This document shows, piece by piece, positions 50,165-58,979 of a stretch of DNA of 64,000 bases. Origin of the DNA: Pyramidobacter porci (GTDB taxonomy: Bacteria; Synergistota; Synergistia; Synergistales; Dethiosulfovibrionaceae); the NCBI RefSeq assembly GCF_009695745.1, contig NZ_VUNH01000001.1, forward strand, positions 124,001-188,000, read 5' to 3'. The position numbers were made by a program, and so were the translations under genes. How positions within the stretch are numbered: the stretch's first letter is position 1; every line of letters begins with the position of its first letter. The notes beneath the pieces were generated by a model, which searched no databases, was not told the DNA's origin, and saw only the letters and a program-made list of their open reading frames with translations.

Positions 50165-50908
50165 ATGTCTGAAGTCAAAGTCTACTCGAGACCTGAAACA
50201 TGGATGAAGGGCGTTCATACTCACTATTGCCCCGGCTGTGGGCACGGCATTGCTCACCGTATGATCTGCGAAGCCATTGACGAGCTTGGCATCCAGGGGG
50301 ATGCGATCAGCATGTCGCCAGTCGGCTGCGCCGCGATGATGTACGATTATATAAACATCGACTTCATCGAAGCGGCTCATGGGCGGGCGCCGGCGACGGC
50401 GACCGGCATCAAAAGAGTTCTGCCCGATAAAGTTGTTTTCACCTACCAGGGCGACGGAGATCTTGCCTCCATCGGTATGGCAGAAATCATTCACGCCGCG
50501 AATCGCGGCGAGAAAATTTGCGTCTTTTTTATCAACAACGCCATTTACGGTATGACGGGAGGTCAGATGGCCCCCACGACTTTAATCGGGCAGAAGGCCA
50601 CCACGTGTCCCCAAGGGCGTGACGCCGAACTGACCGGATATCCCATCCGCATGTGCGAATTGTTGACGTCCCTGCAGACGCCTGCGTATATCGAGCGCGT
50701 TTCTCTGGCGAAACCCTACATCGCCAAAGCCAAGAAAGCGATTAAAAAAGCCTTCCAGAATCAGATCGACAGGAAGGGCTTCAGCTTCGTGGAAATTCTC
50801 TCGACGTGTCCTACGAACTGGGGGCTCTCGCCTCTTGACGCCTTCGACTGGCAGATGAAGAACATGATCCCCTATTACCCCCTTGGCGTGTTCAAGGACT
50901 TTGAATAG
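50165..50908 (+). CDS. 2-oxoacid:ferredoxin oxidoreductase beta subunit (TPP-binding)
   Basis: 247 residues from ATG at 50165, preceded by AGGGGGGAAAACGGA; upstream in-frame codons are inside the alpha gene. CPGCGHGIAHRMICEAIDEL holds the Fe-S/TPP-proximal cysteines, SPVGCAAMMYDY follows, and the TPP motif is YQGDGDLASIGMAEIIHAAN with NNAIYGMTGGQMAPTT. Pairs with the alpha subunit to form the catalytic core; 13 bases after the alpha stop. Confidence 0.92.
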   Translation: MSEVKVYSRPETWMKGVHTHYCPGCGHGIAHRMICEAIDELGIQGDAISMSPVGCAAMMYDYINIDFIEAAHGRAPATATGIKRVLPDKVVFTYQGDGDLASIGMAEIIHAANRGEKICVFFINNAIYGMTGGQMAPTTLIGQKATTCPQGRDAELTGYPIRMCELLTSLQTPAYIERVSLAKPYIAKAKKAIKKAFQNQIDRKGFSFVEILSTCPTNWGLSPLDAFDWQMKNMIPYYPLGVFKDFE

Positions 50909-50919
50909 GAGGAAGGAAA

Positions 50920-51471
50920 ATGGCTGGATTCTACAAAGAATTGATCGCGGCCGGTTTTGGCGGGCAGGGAGTCATGATGCTGGGGCAGCTTATCGCCTAT
51001 GCCGGTATGGACGAGGGACGCAACGTATCCTGGATTCCTTCTTATGGTCCCGAGATGCGCGGCGGCACCGCCAACTGCAGCACAGTTGTCAGCGAAGAAC
51101 CCGTGGGTTCGCCGATCATCAACAAGTGCGATATCTGCGTGGTGTTCAATCAGCCGTCGCTGGCCAAATTCGAGAGCTCGCCTCGAGCGGGAGGCGTTCT
51201 GGTTTATAACAGCGATCTCGTCAAATATGAAAATCCCCGTAAAGACATCACGGTGATTCCCGTCCCCGCCGAGAAGCTTGCGGCCGAGTGCGGCAGCCCC
51301 AAGACGGCGAATATCGTTCTGCTGGGCGCGGCCGTTGCCGCTTCGGGAATCATCAGCCGCGAGTCTGCGCAGCATGTCGTGGAAGAAAAGCTCGGCAAGA
51401 AAAAACCACAGTTTTTGCCGATGAATCTCAAGGCTCTGCAGTGCGGTTTCGAACAAGCGGACAAAGCCTGA
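50920..51471 (+). CDS. 2-oxoacid:ferredoxin oxidoreductase gamma subunit
   Basis: 183 residues, the CoA-binding gamma domain: ELIAAGFGGQGVMMLGQLIA at the start, SYGPEMRGGTANCSTVVSEE, FNQPSLAKFESSPRAGGVLV and an ending RESAQHVVEEKLGKKKP. The ATG follows GGAGGAAGGAAA, 11 bases after the beta stop. Last gene of the operon; a clear terminator follows. Confidence 0.92.
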   Translation: MAGFYKELIAAGFGGQGVMMLGQLIAYAGMDEGRNVSWIPSYGPEMRGGTANCSTVVSEEPVGSPIINKCDICVVFNQPSLAKFESSPRAGGVLVYNSDLVKYENPRKDITVIPVPAEKLAAECGSPKTANIVLLGAAVAASGIISRESAQHVVEEKLGKKKPQFLPMNLKALQCGFEQADKA

Positions 51472-51514
51472 CAAAACGATGAAAACGGCCACCGCAGTTC
51501 CGTATTGAGAAGTG

Positions 51515-51557
51515 AAAAAGCGCCTCCAGCCTGTAAAATTCGCTGGAGGCGCTTTTT
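51515..51557 (+). terminator. Rho-independent terminator of the vor operon
   Basis: AAAAAGCGCCTCCAGC and GCTGGAGGCGCTTTTT form a perfect 16-bp stem with an 11-base loop, about 45 bases after the gamma stop. Confidence 0.93.
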
Positions 51558-51841
51558 GTCCATCGTCAGGAGCCATTCGATCGACGAGTCGGCGCTGCCT
51601 CAAGTTCAAAAAAACGTCTTGAAACGGCACGTTCGAATGAGGTATCATTTCATGGTCCTGCCGGTCTCTGCAACGTTGTACGGGCACTGCGCTTCTGCGG
51701 GGGAAAGACTATGTGCGGCGGCGAAAAAGGCCGCCCGGTTCCCTGCCGAAGGCCGGCGTAAGGATAACGGAAAAGCACCGACCGAAATGAAAATTCCGGC
51801 GGAAAGTCGCCGGATGAGTTGATCGTTCAGGAGAGCGTTGG
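51558..51841. other. Leader-like gap before the histidine phosphatase
   Basis: GC-rich and potentially structured (for example GCGGC with GCCGC around 51716-51735). No promoter with both hexamers and no riboswitch signature that I can defend. Bases 51472-51514 just before the terminator also hold no gene. Confidence 0.4.
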
Positions 51842-52495
51842 ATGACGATGAGAAAAATTCTACTGCTGCGCCACGGCCAGACTGACTGGAACGCGCAGAT
51901 GCGCTTTCAGGGGCGCATGGACATTCCCTTGAATGAGCTGGGCATGCAACAGGCGGCAATGGCTGCGGAGCGGATCGCCGAATGGGCTCCCGAGGAAATT
52001 TATGTCAGCCCTTTGAAGAGAGCCGTGACGACGGCTGCGATTGCCGCAGGCTGTAGGCGGAGCGACCTTCATGTCATGGAGGATCTGCGCGAAATCGGCT
52101 TTGGCGATTGGGAAGGACAAAGCATCTCGTCGCTGCGAAAGAGCGGCGAAGATTATTCGCATTGGGCGGCGCATCCTTTCTCCGTGAAAATCCCGAATGC
52201 GGAATCGCCTGACGAGATCAGGAGTCGTGTCCGAAGAGTTCTTGCCGCCTTGCGGAAAGCGCGGGGGCAGCGTATTTTGGTCGTTTCTCACGGCGGAACT
52301 TTGCGGGCTTTTTTGGCCGAAGCCTTGAACCTCTCGCTGGAAGCGGTCTGGAAAAACTTTCGTATGAATAATTGCGCTTTGACCGGACTTGAGGACACAG
52401 GGGAGAAATTTGTCCTCTGCTTTTACAATGACACGCTCCACAGCTCTGTTTCATCGCAAGGGATTTCGCGGAAATCGTTGCCGGTTCCGTTTTAA
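51842..52495 (+). CDS. Histidine phosphatase family protein (phosphoglycerate mutase-like)
   Basis: 217 residues. The phosphohistidine motif is LLLRHGQTDWN (Arg10-His11-Gly12), followed by the substrate loop RFQGRMDIPLNELGMQQA, REIGFGDWEGQS with the acid Glu, and the second His in ILVVSHGGTLRAFL (near 155). This is the cofactor-independent-looking branch that includes alpha-ribazole phosphatase (CobC) and broad phosphatases. No cobalamin genes are adjacent, so the substrate is left open. The start is ATG after CAGGAGAGCGTTGG. Confidence 0.88.
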   Translation: MTMRKILLLRHGQTDWNAQMRFQGRMDIPLNELGMQQAAMAAERIAEWAPEEIYVSPLKRAVTTAAIAAGCRRSDLHVMEDLREIGFGDWEGQSISSLRKSGEDYSHWAAHPFSVKIPNAESPDEIRSRVRRVLAALRKARGQRILVVSHGGTLRAFLAEALNLSLEAVWKNFRMNNCALTGLEDTGEKFVLCFYNDTLHSSVSSQGISRKSLPVPF

Positions 52496-52627
52496 TGTTT
52501 CTTCAATGAAAAAGCTTCCCTGGCGCCGAAAAAGGCCGTCTGCTCTTCTTAACTGAAACCGGCGTCAGCGAGCAAAAAGCCCCAAGAACTGGTAGAATAG
52601 ATAAAAATCCAATTGTGGGAGGACGAA

Positions 52628-53218
52628 ATGGCCGAAGCAAGTGAACTTCAATGGGAAAAAGAAAAAAAACTCTGGCTTGCGATGTCCTCCGGAGATGAGG
52701 AGGCGCGAGAGCAGCTCATCCTTGCCTATCGTCCGCTGGTTTATTGGGTCGCCAAAAAATTCAGGGTCAACGGGCAGCGCTTTTCCGACCTCGTGCAGGA
52801 GGGAACCCTGGCGTTAATACGCGCCGTCGATAAATTCGACGTGAGCTTGGGGCACCGTTTTACAACTTATGCGTGCTACCGAATCAGAGGGCAAATGCTC
52901 AATTTTCTTCAAAGAGTGGAGGCGAAAGCCCCGATTCCTGTCGACGTCGAGTGCGAAGACGGCGATGAAACGGCGGAATTTCGAGAAGTCGAGGAGATTA
53001 TCATGCTGCGGGAGGGCCTTCTTCAGCTTCCCGAACGCGAGGCGCACATTTTGCGCGAGCTGGTGATCGAATGCAGAAACGCCCGTGAACTGGCGGAAGA
53101 GATGAGCCTTGACGTCAGCCACGTTTATCGTTTGAAGAAAAAAGCGCTGACACAATTGAAAGAATGGTTTTCTCAAGAATATGCAACTTCTGGAGCGGCG
53201 GCAGGGATAATAAGATAA
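52628..53218 (+). CDS. Stand-alone sigma-70 family sigma factor
   Basis: 196 residues. Region 2 is clear (LILAYRPLVYWVAKKFRVNG, DLVQEGTLALIRAVDKFD, GHRFTTYACYRIRGQMLNFL); region 3 is very short. Region 4 contains LLQLPEREAHILRELV and the helix-turn-helix NARELAEEMSLDVSHVYRLK. Size and FTTYA motif place it with alternative sigma factors of the FliA/SigH type rather than the housekeeping factor. The start is ATG after GGGAGGACGAA. The next gene encodes a membrane-anchored protein, then bamA, suggesting envelope control. Confidence 0.85.
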   Translation: MAEASELQWEKEKKLWLAMSSGDEEAREQLILAYRPLVYWVAKKFRVNGQRFSDLVQEGTLALIRAVDKFDVSLGHRFTTYACYRIRGQMLNFLQRVEAKAPIPVDVECEDGDETAEFREVEEIIMLREGLLQLPEREAHILRELVIECRNARELAEEMSLDVSHVYRLKKKALTQLKEWFSQEYATSGAAAGIIR

Positions 53219-53243
53219 TTCCATTGTCTCACAAGGAGGAAAA

Positions 53244-53864
53244 ATGCTCGATAAGCAATACAGCCGAGTGATTCGCTGGATCCGGCGCGCTCAGACCATG
53301 AGTGCCGACGGAAATTTTTCCGATGCCATACTCGATGTTGAATGCGCTCGTGCTGAGCTGGATGACGCCCGGCAGGAGCTTTTGTTATGCCATCAGAGCG
53401 GAAACGCGCGCCGCTCTGTCCGCACCTCTGCGATGATTGTGCCGGCAGCCCTTGCGGCCGTATTGTTCCTGGCACGCCCTCTGCACGTGCCCGAGTCCGA
53501 AACGCCGATTGTTTTGTCGCAAATGCTGTGGGCGGAGGAAAAAAGGCAGGGGGAAGATTTTTCAGTGCCGCGGTTGCTGCGAACGGAGATGGACCGTTAT
53601 AATGAGTGGCTGACGACAGAGGGAAAAAAGACTGCGGAGCCTCTGCGAGACGGCGTGCCGTCAGCGCAAAACAGCAAATCTCTCCAGACTGCGGAGAAGG
53701 GATTCTCGATAAATGCCGAGGTGTCCGTCGCCGAAGCAAGGACGGCTGCCCGTCCCCGGCCGGCCGCGTCAAAGCTTTCCGACGCCGATATGTACCGCCT
53801 GATGGAAGTTGGTCGAAAAGCGCTGCACAAAAACGCTAACTCAGTCGTACTCGAATTCAATTAA
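53244..53864 (+). CDS. Single-span membrane protein between sigma factor and BamA
   Basis: 206 residues. A charged N-terminal part of about 60 residues (AILDVECARAELDDARQELL looks helical), one hydrophobic span at about 63-80 (MIVPAALAAVLFLARPL), and a hydrophilic C-terminal part ending NANSVVLEFN. This topology, with a short cytoplasmic N-domain next to a sigma gene, is that of many anti-sigma factors, but no zinc or ASD motif is seen, so that is a hypothesis. The start is ATG after AAGGAGGAAAA, 25 bases after the sigma stop. Confidence 0.65.
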   Translation: MLDKQYSRVIRWIRRAQTMSADGNFSDAILDVECARAELDDARQELLLCHQSGNARRSVRTSAMIVPAALAAVLFLARPLHVPESETPIVLSQMLWAEEKRQGEDFSVPRLLRTEMDRYNEWLTTEGKKTAEPLRDGVPSAQNSKSLQTAEKGFSINAEVSVAEARTAARPRPAASKLSDADMYRLMEVGRKALHKNANSVVLEFN

Positions 53865-53877
53865 ACTTGAGGTTCAT

Positions 53878-53883
53878 GGAGGG
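53878..53883 (+). promoter_or_regulatory. Ribosome binding site choosing the bamA start
   Basis: GGAGGG with a 7-base spacer to TTG at 53891. In-frame ATG at 53876 overlaps it, so TTG is the better start. Confidence 0.6.
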
Positions 53884-53890
53884 AATACAG

Positions 53891-55675
53891 TTGGTTCGTT
53901 CTTTGAAAAAATTATTCGCAAGTTGCTTCATTCTGCTTGTCGTCGGCAGCGCTGCCTGTGCCCAAACGGTTTCTGCCTTGAGGGTCGAAGGAAATAACGA
54001 AATTGTCGCTTCTCATATCTTGCGGGCAGTGAAGACAAAGGTCGGCGATGAACTGAATCAGCAGCAGGTCATGGACGATATTCAGGCAATTTACGACCAG
54101 GGTTTTTTCTCCTACGTCGACGCGAAAGTTGCCACGGACGCGAACGGGGAGCTTGTTCTTACCTTTGTAGTCACCGAGAATCCCACGATCAAGGAAATTC
54201 GTTTTCGAGGCAACACGATCTACAAAGAAGACAAGTTGAAGAAGATGCTTTTCACGCAGCCCGGCATGATCTTCAACCGCGTTTTTTTCAGAAACGACAT
54301 TCAGCGGCTCAGAGAACGCTTTCAGGCCGACGGCTACGTCATGACCCGCGTGCAGGACGTGCAGGTGGAAGACGGCGTGGTCACCGTGCTGTTCGTCGAG
54401 CCGCGCATCAACGACATCGTCATTCAGGGCAACCGGCGCACCAAAACCTATGTTATCCGCCGCAATATCCCCTTGAAAAACGGAGATCTCTTCAATTCGA
54501 CGCTCCTGCGCCATTCCATCACAAAACTGCGCAACCTCGGCTTTTTCGAGGACGTCAACGTCGGTTTTGAACCGGTCGAAGACAGCGACAACGTCGACGT
54601 GATTGTCACCGTCAAGGAGAAGCGAAGCGCCAGCCTGATCTTCTCGGTCAGCTACGGATCGAGCAGCGGGCTGGGCGGCGGCGCTTCCTACCGCGAGAGC
54701 AACCTCGGCGGCCGGGCCAGGATTTTCGAAATCGGCTTCGATCAGGGCGACTACAAAAATTACTGGCTGTCGCTGTCCGATCCCTACATGGACAAGAAAA
54801 CGTTCTCCTGGAAGATCGGCGCCTACAAGCGCGAAGATGACGATCTGACGTACCGTTACAACGGCAAAATCGGCGGCGTTCGTCAGCGCTTCAACGCTTT
54901 CGAGTACGAGGAGGATCGAACGGGATTCTATGCCGGTATCGGTCGTAAATTCGGCGGCAGCGAGATGTTCAGTTGGTACCTGACGGCCGACTGGCATAAA
55001 AGCAAGATCAATTATAGCGGAGCTGCGGGCGGCTTAAGCGACGCCAACAGTCGTTATTGGTTCGGTCGCATTGTTGACGAGGACTCGCTCAACAGCAAGG
55101 TGTTTTCAACGACTCTTGAGCTGACGCGCAACAACGTCGACAAATATCTGAGTTATCCCAAAGGAGACCGCGAGACGATCGGCGTCGAGCACGCCTGGGA
55201 AGCTCTCGGCGGCGAATGGGATTACACCAAGTACTGGGCCGAAGCCGTCGCCTACGTGCCCATCAAGGGGCTGGAAGATTACATCGACCTCGGACAGACC
55301 GAGGACCGGCCGATCATCCTCGCCCTGCGCGTGCGCGCCGGTTTCTCGGATGGCACGATCCCGCTTTCCGAGCGCTACTCGCTGGGCGGCGCCAACAGTT
55401 TGCGCGGCTATGAAAGCGGCGACTTCAAGGGACACGAGATGTTCCTCGGCAACGTCGAGCTGCGCATCCCCATCGACGAAAATTTCTCGATCGTCGCCTT
55501 CTACGACATCGGAAACGCATGGAGCAAAACGGAAGGCGAAGGCTTCAGCTTTGACGATCTGGAAGATTCTCCCGGCGTCGGCGTCAGAGTGAAGACGCCG
55601 CTCGGCAATATCCGCGTCGACGTCGCCAAGGGCGATGAAACGCAGTTCCACTTTGGCTTTGGGGAGATGTTCTAA
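53891..55675 (+). CDS. bamA: Outer membrane protein assembly factor BamA
   Basis: Inserts beta-barrel proteins into the outer membrane. 594 residues from the proposed TTG (599 from ATG 53876). The signal peptide is KKLFASCFILLVVGSAACAQ. About three POTRA domains follow (VSALRVEGNNEIVASHILRA; IKEIRFRGNTIYKEDKLKKM; INDIVIQGNRRTKTYVIRRN), fewer than the five of proteobacteria. The 16-strand barrel comes next, with the loop-6 motif RYSLGGANSLRGYESGDFKG and the C-terminal strand ending QFHFGFGEMF, a typical barrel signal with terminal Phe. Upstream of the lipid A operon. Confidence 0.93.
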   Translation: MVRSLKKLFASCFILLVVGSAACAQTVSALRVEGNNEIVASHILRAVKTKVGDELNQQQVMDDIQAIYDQGFFSYVDAKVATDANGELVLTFVVTENPTIKEIRFRGNTIYKEDKLKKMLFTQPGMIFNRVFFRNDIQRLRERFQADGYVMTRVQDVQVEDGVVTVLFVEPRINDIVIQGNRRTKTYVIRRNIPLKNGDLFNSTLLRHSITKLRNLGFFEDVNVGFEPVEDSDNVDVIVTVKEKRSASLIFSVSYGSSSGLGGGASYRESNLGGRARIFEIGFDQGDYKNYWLSLSDPYMDKKTFSWKIGAYKREDDDLTYRYNGKIGGVRQRFNAFEYEEDRTGFYAGIGRKFGGSEMFSWYLTADWHKSKINYSGAAGGLSDANSRYWFGRIVDEDSLNSKVFSTTLELTRNNVDKYLSYPKGDRETIGVEHAWEALGGEWDYTKYWAEAVAYVPIKGLEDYIDLGQTEDRPIILALRVRAGFSDGTIPLSERYSLGGANSLRGYESGDFKGHEMFLGNVELRIPIDENFSIVAFYDIGNAWSKTEGEGFSFDDLEDSPGVGVRVKTPLGNIRVDVAKGDETQFHFGFGEMF

Positions 55676-55734
55676 AGCTTGAGCTTGGAATAACATGAAA
55701 ATGAGCTGCTGCAGGAGGAGGGAGGCCGAAAGGA

Positions 55735-57012
55735 ATGTTCCGGAGGAGACCCATTCCCGCGATCGTTTCTGAATGTTTTCGGTGCGTTCTTCTGGCAGCG
55801 GCTCTTTTTCTCGGCGTTATTCCCGCGCAAGGCCGGGCGATGCCCGCGCTGCCGCTGCGCTGCAATGCCCCGGCGTGGCTCAAAAGTTCGATCCAGGGGA
55901 GCATGAGCGCCGTCTGGCGCGAACTGCAAGGTAGCCGGCTCTCGCGTCAGGCGGCGGTGGAAGCGTTGGCCCTCGTGGGGAGCCGCCTTTTCCCGGGGTT
56001 TAAGGTTTCGCTCGTCAATCAGAAATTCGTCTCGATGGAGCCGCCGCACAGATGGAACTGGCGTCTTTCCCTGCAAATGCCGGAAGGGAGCGCTCGTCTG
56101 CCGGAGCCCTGTTCCACATGGATAAAGAACGACATCGAACGCGCTTTGCCTTCGCTTCGGGAAATCGTGGAGAATGTGCCGCCGGAAGCCCTGCGCTGGA
56201 GCGCGGAGAGCTTTCAGAGCCAGATCGATAAAATCATCGACGAATATATTCCGGGATGGCGCTGCTCGGTGCGCGTTCACGCCGAGGATCTGAATGTGCT
56301 GCTCGATCTGAAGCTTTACCTTCAGCCGCCGTTGTTGCTCGCTTTTTCTCCGGAAACGCTGTCGGCTTCGCTTCCGCAGTTGCTGACGGACCGGATGAGC
56401 GACAAGACGCTTGAGTATCTTTCGCCGCTGACGGGGCTGCCGCTCAGCTGGATCAGCTTCCACCTTGCGGAGATGGAGCGGTGGCTGGAGGAGAAGCAGC
56501 TGCAGAACAAATGGCTGAAAATGCTGCGGGCCTCGTCGGTGAACGACATTGCCGTCAAACCCATCACGAAGGTAACGACTCGCATCGAAAGCACGACCTA
56601 TTCGTTTCGAGGCTGGTTTTCCGTGCATGCCGGAGGCCCCGCAAGGCTGGAAGCCGGGCTTCATTTGGGCAGGTATTTCCCGTTAGGGCCGAAAATCCCG
56701 GCGGAAGCTTACGCCGAGATCGTCATGGGACTTGAGCATTGGCATGTTGACGGCAGAGCGGGGCTGCGCTTCTCGCCGTTGGAATTCATGTGGCTGGGGC
56801 TGGAAGGCAGCACGGAAGATTCGTCTCCGCTCTGGTATCGCGTGTGGCTCGGACGGAACCGCCCCGGTCTCTATGGCTGGCTGAGATACAGCGACGATGA
56901 CGATTTGGAAGCGGCCGTCGGCTACCGTCTGAATCGTTATGTCGCGTTCGAACTGTATTACGATAACCGGCAGGACGATCGCATCAGCCTTCGCGCTTTT
57001 AGCAACCTTTAA
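55735..57012 (+). CDS. Exported protein of unknown function between bamA and lpxD
   Basis: 425 residues. Signal peptide with core CVLLAAALFLGVIPAQGRA. The middle contains alternating hydrophobic helical stretches (SWISFHLAEMERWLEEKQLQ). The last 130 residues look like paired beta strands with aromatic girdles (GLHLGRYFPLG, GRAGLRFSPLEFMWLGLEGS, GLYGWLRYSDDDDLEAAVGY, RYVAFELYYDNRQDDRISLR) ending FSNL. This suggests an outer-membrane or surface-associated protein. I recognise no family. The usual occupant of this slot in other diderms, Skp/OmpH, is absent. The start is ATG after GGAGGCCGAAAGGA. Confidence 0.75.
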   Translation: MFRRRPIPAIVSECFRCVLLAAALFLGVIPAQGRAMPALPLRCNAPAWLKSSIQGSMSAVWRELQGSRLSRQAAVEALALVGSRLFPGFKVSLVNQKFVSMEPPHRWNWRLSLQMPEGSARLPEPCSTWIKNDIERALPSLREIVENVPPEALRWSAESFQSQIDKIIDEYIPGWRCSVRVHAEDLNVLLDLKLYLQPPLLLAFSPETLSASLPQLLTDRMSDKTLEYLSPLTGLPLSWISFHLAEMERWLEEKQLQNKWLKMLRASSVNDIAVKPITKVTTRIESTTYSFRGWFSVHAGGPARLEAGLHLGRYFPLGPKIPAEAYAEIVMGLEHWHVDGRAGLRFSPLEFMWLGLEGSTEDSSPLWYRVWLGRNRPGLYGWLRYSDDDDLEAAVGYRLNRYVAFELYYDNRQDDRISLRAFSNL

Positions 57013-57040
57013 GGGATAATTTTTTAAGGAGAGATCTGCT

Positions 57041-58084
57041 ATGGAAAATTCGTACAGTCTGCGCGAGTTGTCTGAGCGGATTGGCGCAGCTGTTTGCGGA
57101 AATGGCGGACGGATCGTCGCGGGCCTTTCCGAACTGAACGACTGCGCCCCTGAACGCTTGAGTTTTATAGAATCGCTGAAGCTCGCCTGCAACCTTCCGG
57201 AAAACATTGCCGTCGTCGCGGATGAAAAGAATTTTCCCAACGGGCGCGACGGCTTGAAGGTAAAGTCGTTCCGCGCGGCAATGGCGGCGCTTTTGGCGAT
57301 TTTCGAACCGCGCTATCCGCTGCCTGCGGGGATCGCCCGTACGGCGTTTGTCGATCCGTCGGCCGTGGTCGCTCCGTCGGCCTACGTCGGGCCGAACTGC
57401 ACCGTTTGCGCCGGCGCGCGCATCGGCAACGGCGTCAGACTTATCGCCAACGTATACGTCGGCCCGGATGCGGAAGTCGGCGACGACAGCGTGCTCGAGC
57501 CGATGGCCGTTCTCCAGCGCCGCACAAAAGTCGGCGCGAGGTGCCTTATCCATAGCTGCGCGGTTTTGGGGGCCGACGGCTTCGGCATTATCCCCGGCGG
57601 TCCTGACGGCGAGAACGTAAAAGTTCCGCAGATCGGGCGGGTCATCGTCGGCGACGACGTGGAGATCGGCGCCGGAACTTGCGTCGATCGGGCGACGATT
57701 GCCGATACCGTTGTGCAGAACGGCACAAAAGTGGACAATCAAGTGCAGATCGGCCATAACTGCCGTGTCGGGAAAAACTGCATCATCGCCAGCCAATCGG
57801 GCGTGGCCGGCAGCACGACCATCGAGGACGGCGTCGTCATGGGAGCGCGCAGCGGTTTGAACGGCCATATTAAAGTCGCTCGCGGCACCCAGATCGCCGG
57901 AATGGGGATCGTCATGAAGAACACCAAGCCGGGGCAGGTCCTCTCGGGACATCCCGCGACCGATCACAGGGAAGACTTTCGTTTCAAGGCTTCGCTGCGC
58001 CGAGTTCCCGATCTGCTGAAACGTTTGAAAAAATTGGAAGAGGCCGTTGCCCATGAGCCGCTACACGCTGAAAAAAGAGATTGA
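57041..58084 (+). CDS. lpxD: UDP-3-O-acyl-glucosamine N-acyltransferase LpxD
   Basis: Adds the N-linked hydroxyacyl chain in lipid A synthesis. 347 residues. An N-terminal uridine-binding domain (about 1-95, ending FVDPSAVVAPSAYVG) and a left-handed beta helix of hexapeptide repeats (IGNGVRLIANVYVGPDAEVG). ADGFGIIPGGPDGENVKVPQ is the family loop, and QVQIGHNCRVGKNCIIAS contains the catalytic His. A C-terminal helix ends the protein. The ATG follows AAGGAGAGATCTGCT. It overlaps lpxC by 32 bases. Confidence 0.96.
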   Translation: MENSYSLRELSERIGAAVCGNGGRIVAGLSELNDCAPERLSFIESLKLACNLPENIAVVADEKNFPNGRDGLKVKSFRAAMAALLAIFEPRYPLPAGIARTAFVDPSAVVAPSAYVGPNCTVCAGARIGNGVRLIANVYVGPDAEVGDDSVLEPMAVLQRRTKVGARCLIHSCAVLGADGFGIIPGGPDGENVKVPQIGRVIVGDDVEIGAGTCVDRATIADTVVQNGTKVDNQVQIGHNCRVGKNCIIASQSGVAGSTTIEDGVVMGARSGLNGHIKVARGTQIAGMGIVMKNTKPGQVLSGHPATDHREDFRFKASLRRVPDLLKRLKKLEEAVAHEPLHAEKRD

Positions 58085-58883
58085 CTTCGGCGGCGTCGGG
58101 CTTCATTCGGGCAAGCCGGTCTCCATGAAGCTGCTGCCGGCCGACAGCGGCGAGGGGTATATGTTTCTTTTCGGCGGCAAGCGTTTCCCGATCCAGTCCG
58201 CAAAGTACTCCGGCGACGGGCGCGGCACCGTTCTTGCGTTCGATTCCCATCGGGTGATGACCGTGGAACATCTGCTCGGCGCGCTGCGCGGACTCGGCGT
58301 TGACGATGTCGTTCTCTGTCCTGAGGGGATCGAAACGCCGCTGCTCGACGGCAGTGCCGCTCCGTTCTGCGAAGAAATTCTGAAAGCGGGGCTTGAAGAG
58401 CTTCCCGGAGAGCCGTCGTACCTGCGCGTCTCTTCCCCGGTGTACGTGACTTCCGAGGATGAGAAAAAGATATGCGCCGTCCTGCCGTCCGATCGGCTCA
58501 GCTTCACCTATGTGATCGAATACGGCGACAACGCCATCGGCACTCAGGCTGCGACCGTCGTGCCGACAAAAGACAACTTTGTTGCCGAGCTCGGGCAGTG
58601 TCGGACGTTTTGTCTGTACGAAGAAGTGGCGTACATGCGTTCTCTGGGCCTGGGGCTGGGGGGGACGGTGGAGACGGCCCTGATCGTTGATGGTCAAAGA
58701 GTTCTGACGCCCGGCGGTTTGAGGCGCCCGGATGAATTTGTCAGGCATAAAATATTGGATATGATGGGCGATCTGACGCTGATAGGCAAGCCGGTTATCG
58801 GCCATTTTGTCGGGATACGGGCCGGGCATGCCATGCATCAGAAGCTGGTCGATCGTATCGCGCGCGAGTGTGTCTCGGCTTGA
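58053..58883 (+). CDS. lpxC: UDP-3-O-acyl-N-acetylglucosamine deacetylase LpxC
   Basis: The zinc deacetylase that commits to lipid A. 276 residues from ATG at 58053 (MSRYTLKKE). GGVGLHSGKPVSM is the family N-terminal motif, VEHLLGALRGLGVDDV contains the first zinc His, and RTFCLYEEV follows. HKILDMMGDLTLIG provides His and Asp ligands, and GHFVGIRAGHAMHQKLV the catalytic His. Embedded in the lpxD 3' end, so translation is coupled. It is not fused to FabZ as in some other diderms. Confidence 0.96.
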   Translation: MSRYTLKKEIDFGGVGLHSGKPVSMKLLPADSGEGYMFLFGGKRFPIQSAKYSGDGRGTVLAFDSHRVMTVEHLLGALRGLGVDDVVLCPEGIETPLLDGSAAPFCEEILKAGLEELPGEPSYLRVSSPVYVTSEDEKKICAVLPSDRLSFTYVIEYGDNAIGTQAATVVPTKDNFVAELGQCRTFCLYEEVAYMRSLGLGLGGTVETALIVDGQRVLTPGGLRRPDEFVRHKILDMMGDLTLIGKPVIGHFVGIRAGHAMHQKLVDRIARECVSA

Positions 58884-58979
58884 AAATCCGCATCATGAAG
58901 TTTTGCCTGTTCACGGCGACGCGTCGGGGAATCATGTGCGCAGCATGGTACAGGTGAGTGACTGTAAGGAGATGGCGTT

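Noticed and set aside
51561-51841. Possible cobalamin riboswitch before the histidine phosphatase, suggested by GTCAGGAGCC and the CobC-like product.
   Set aside because: The B12-box-like piece is at the wrong (5') end and the conserved core elements are missing; no cobalamin genes are adjacent.
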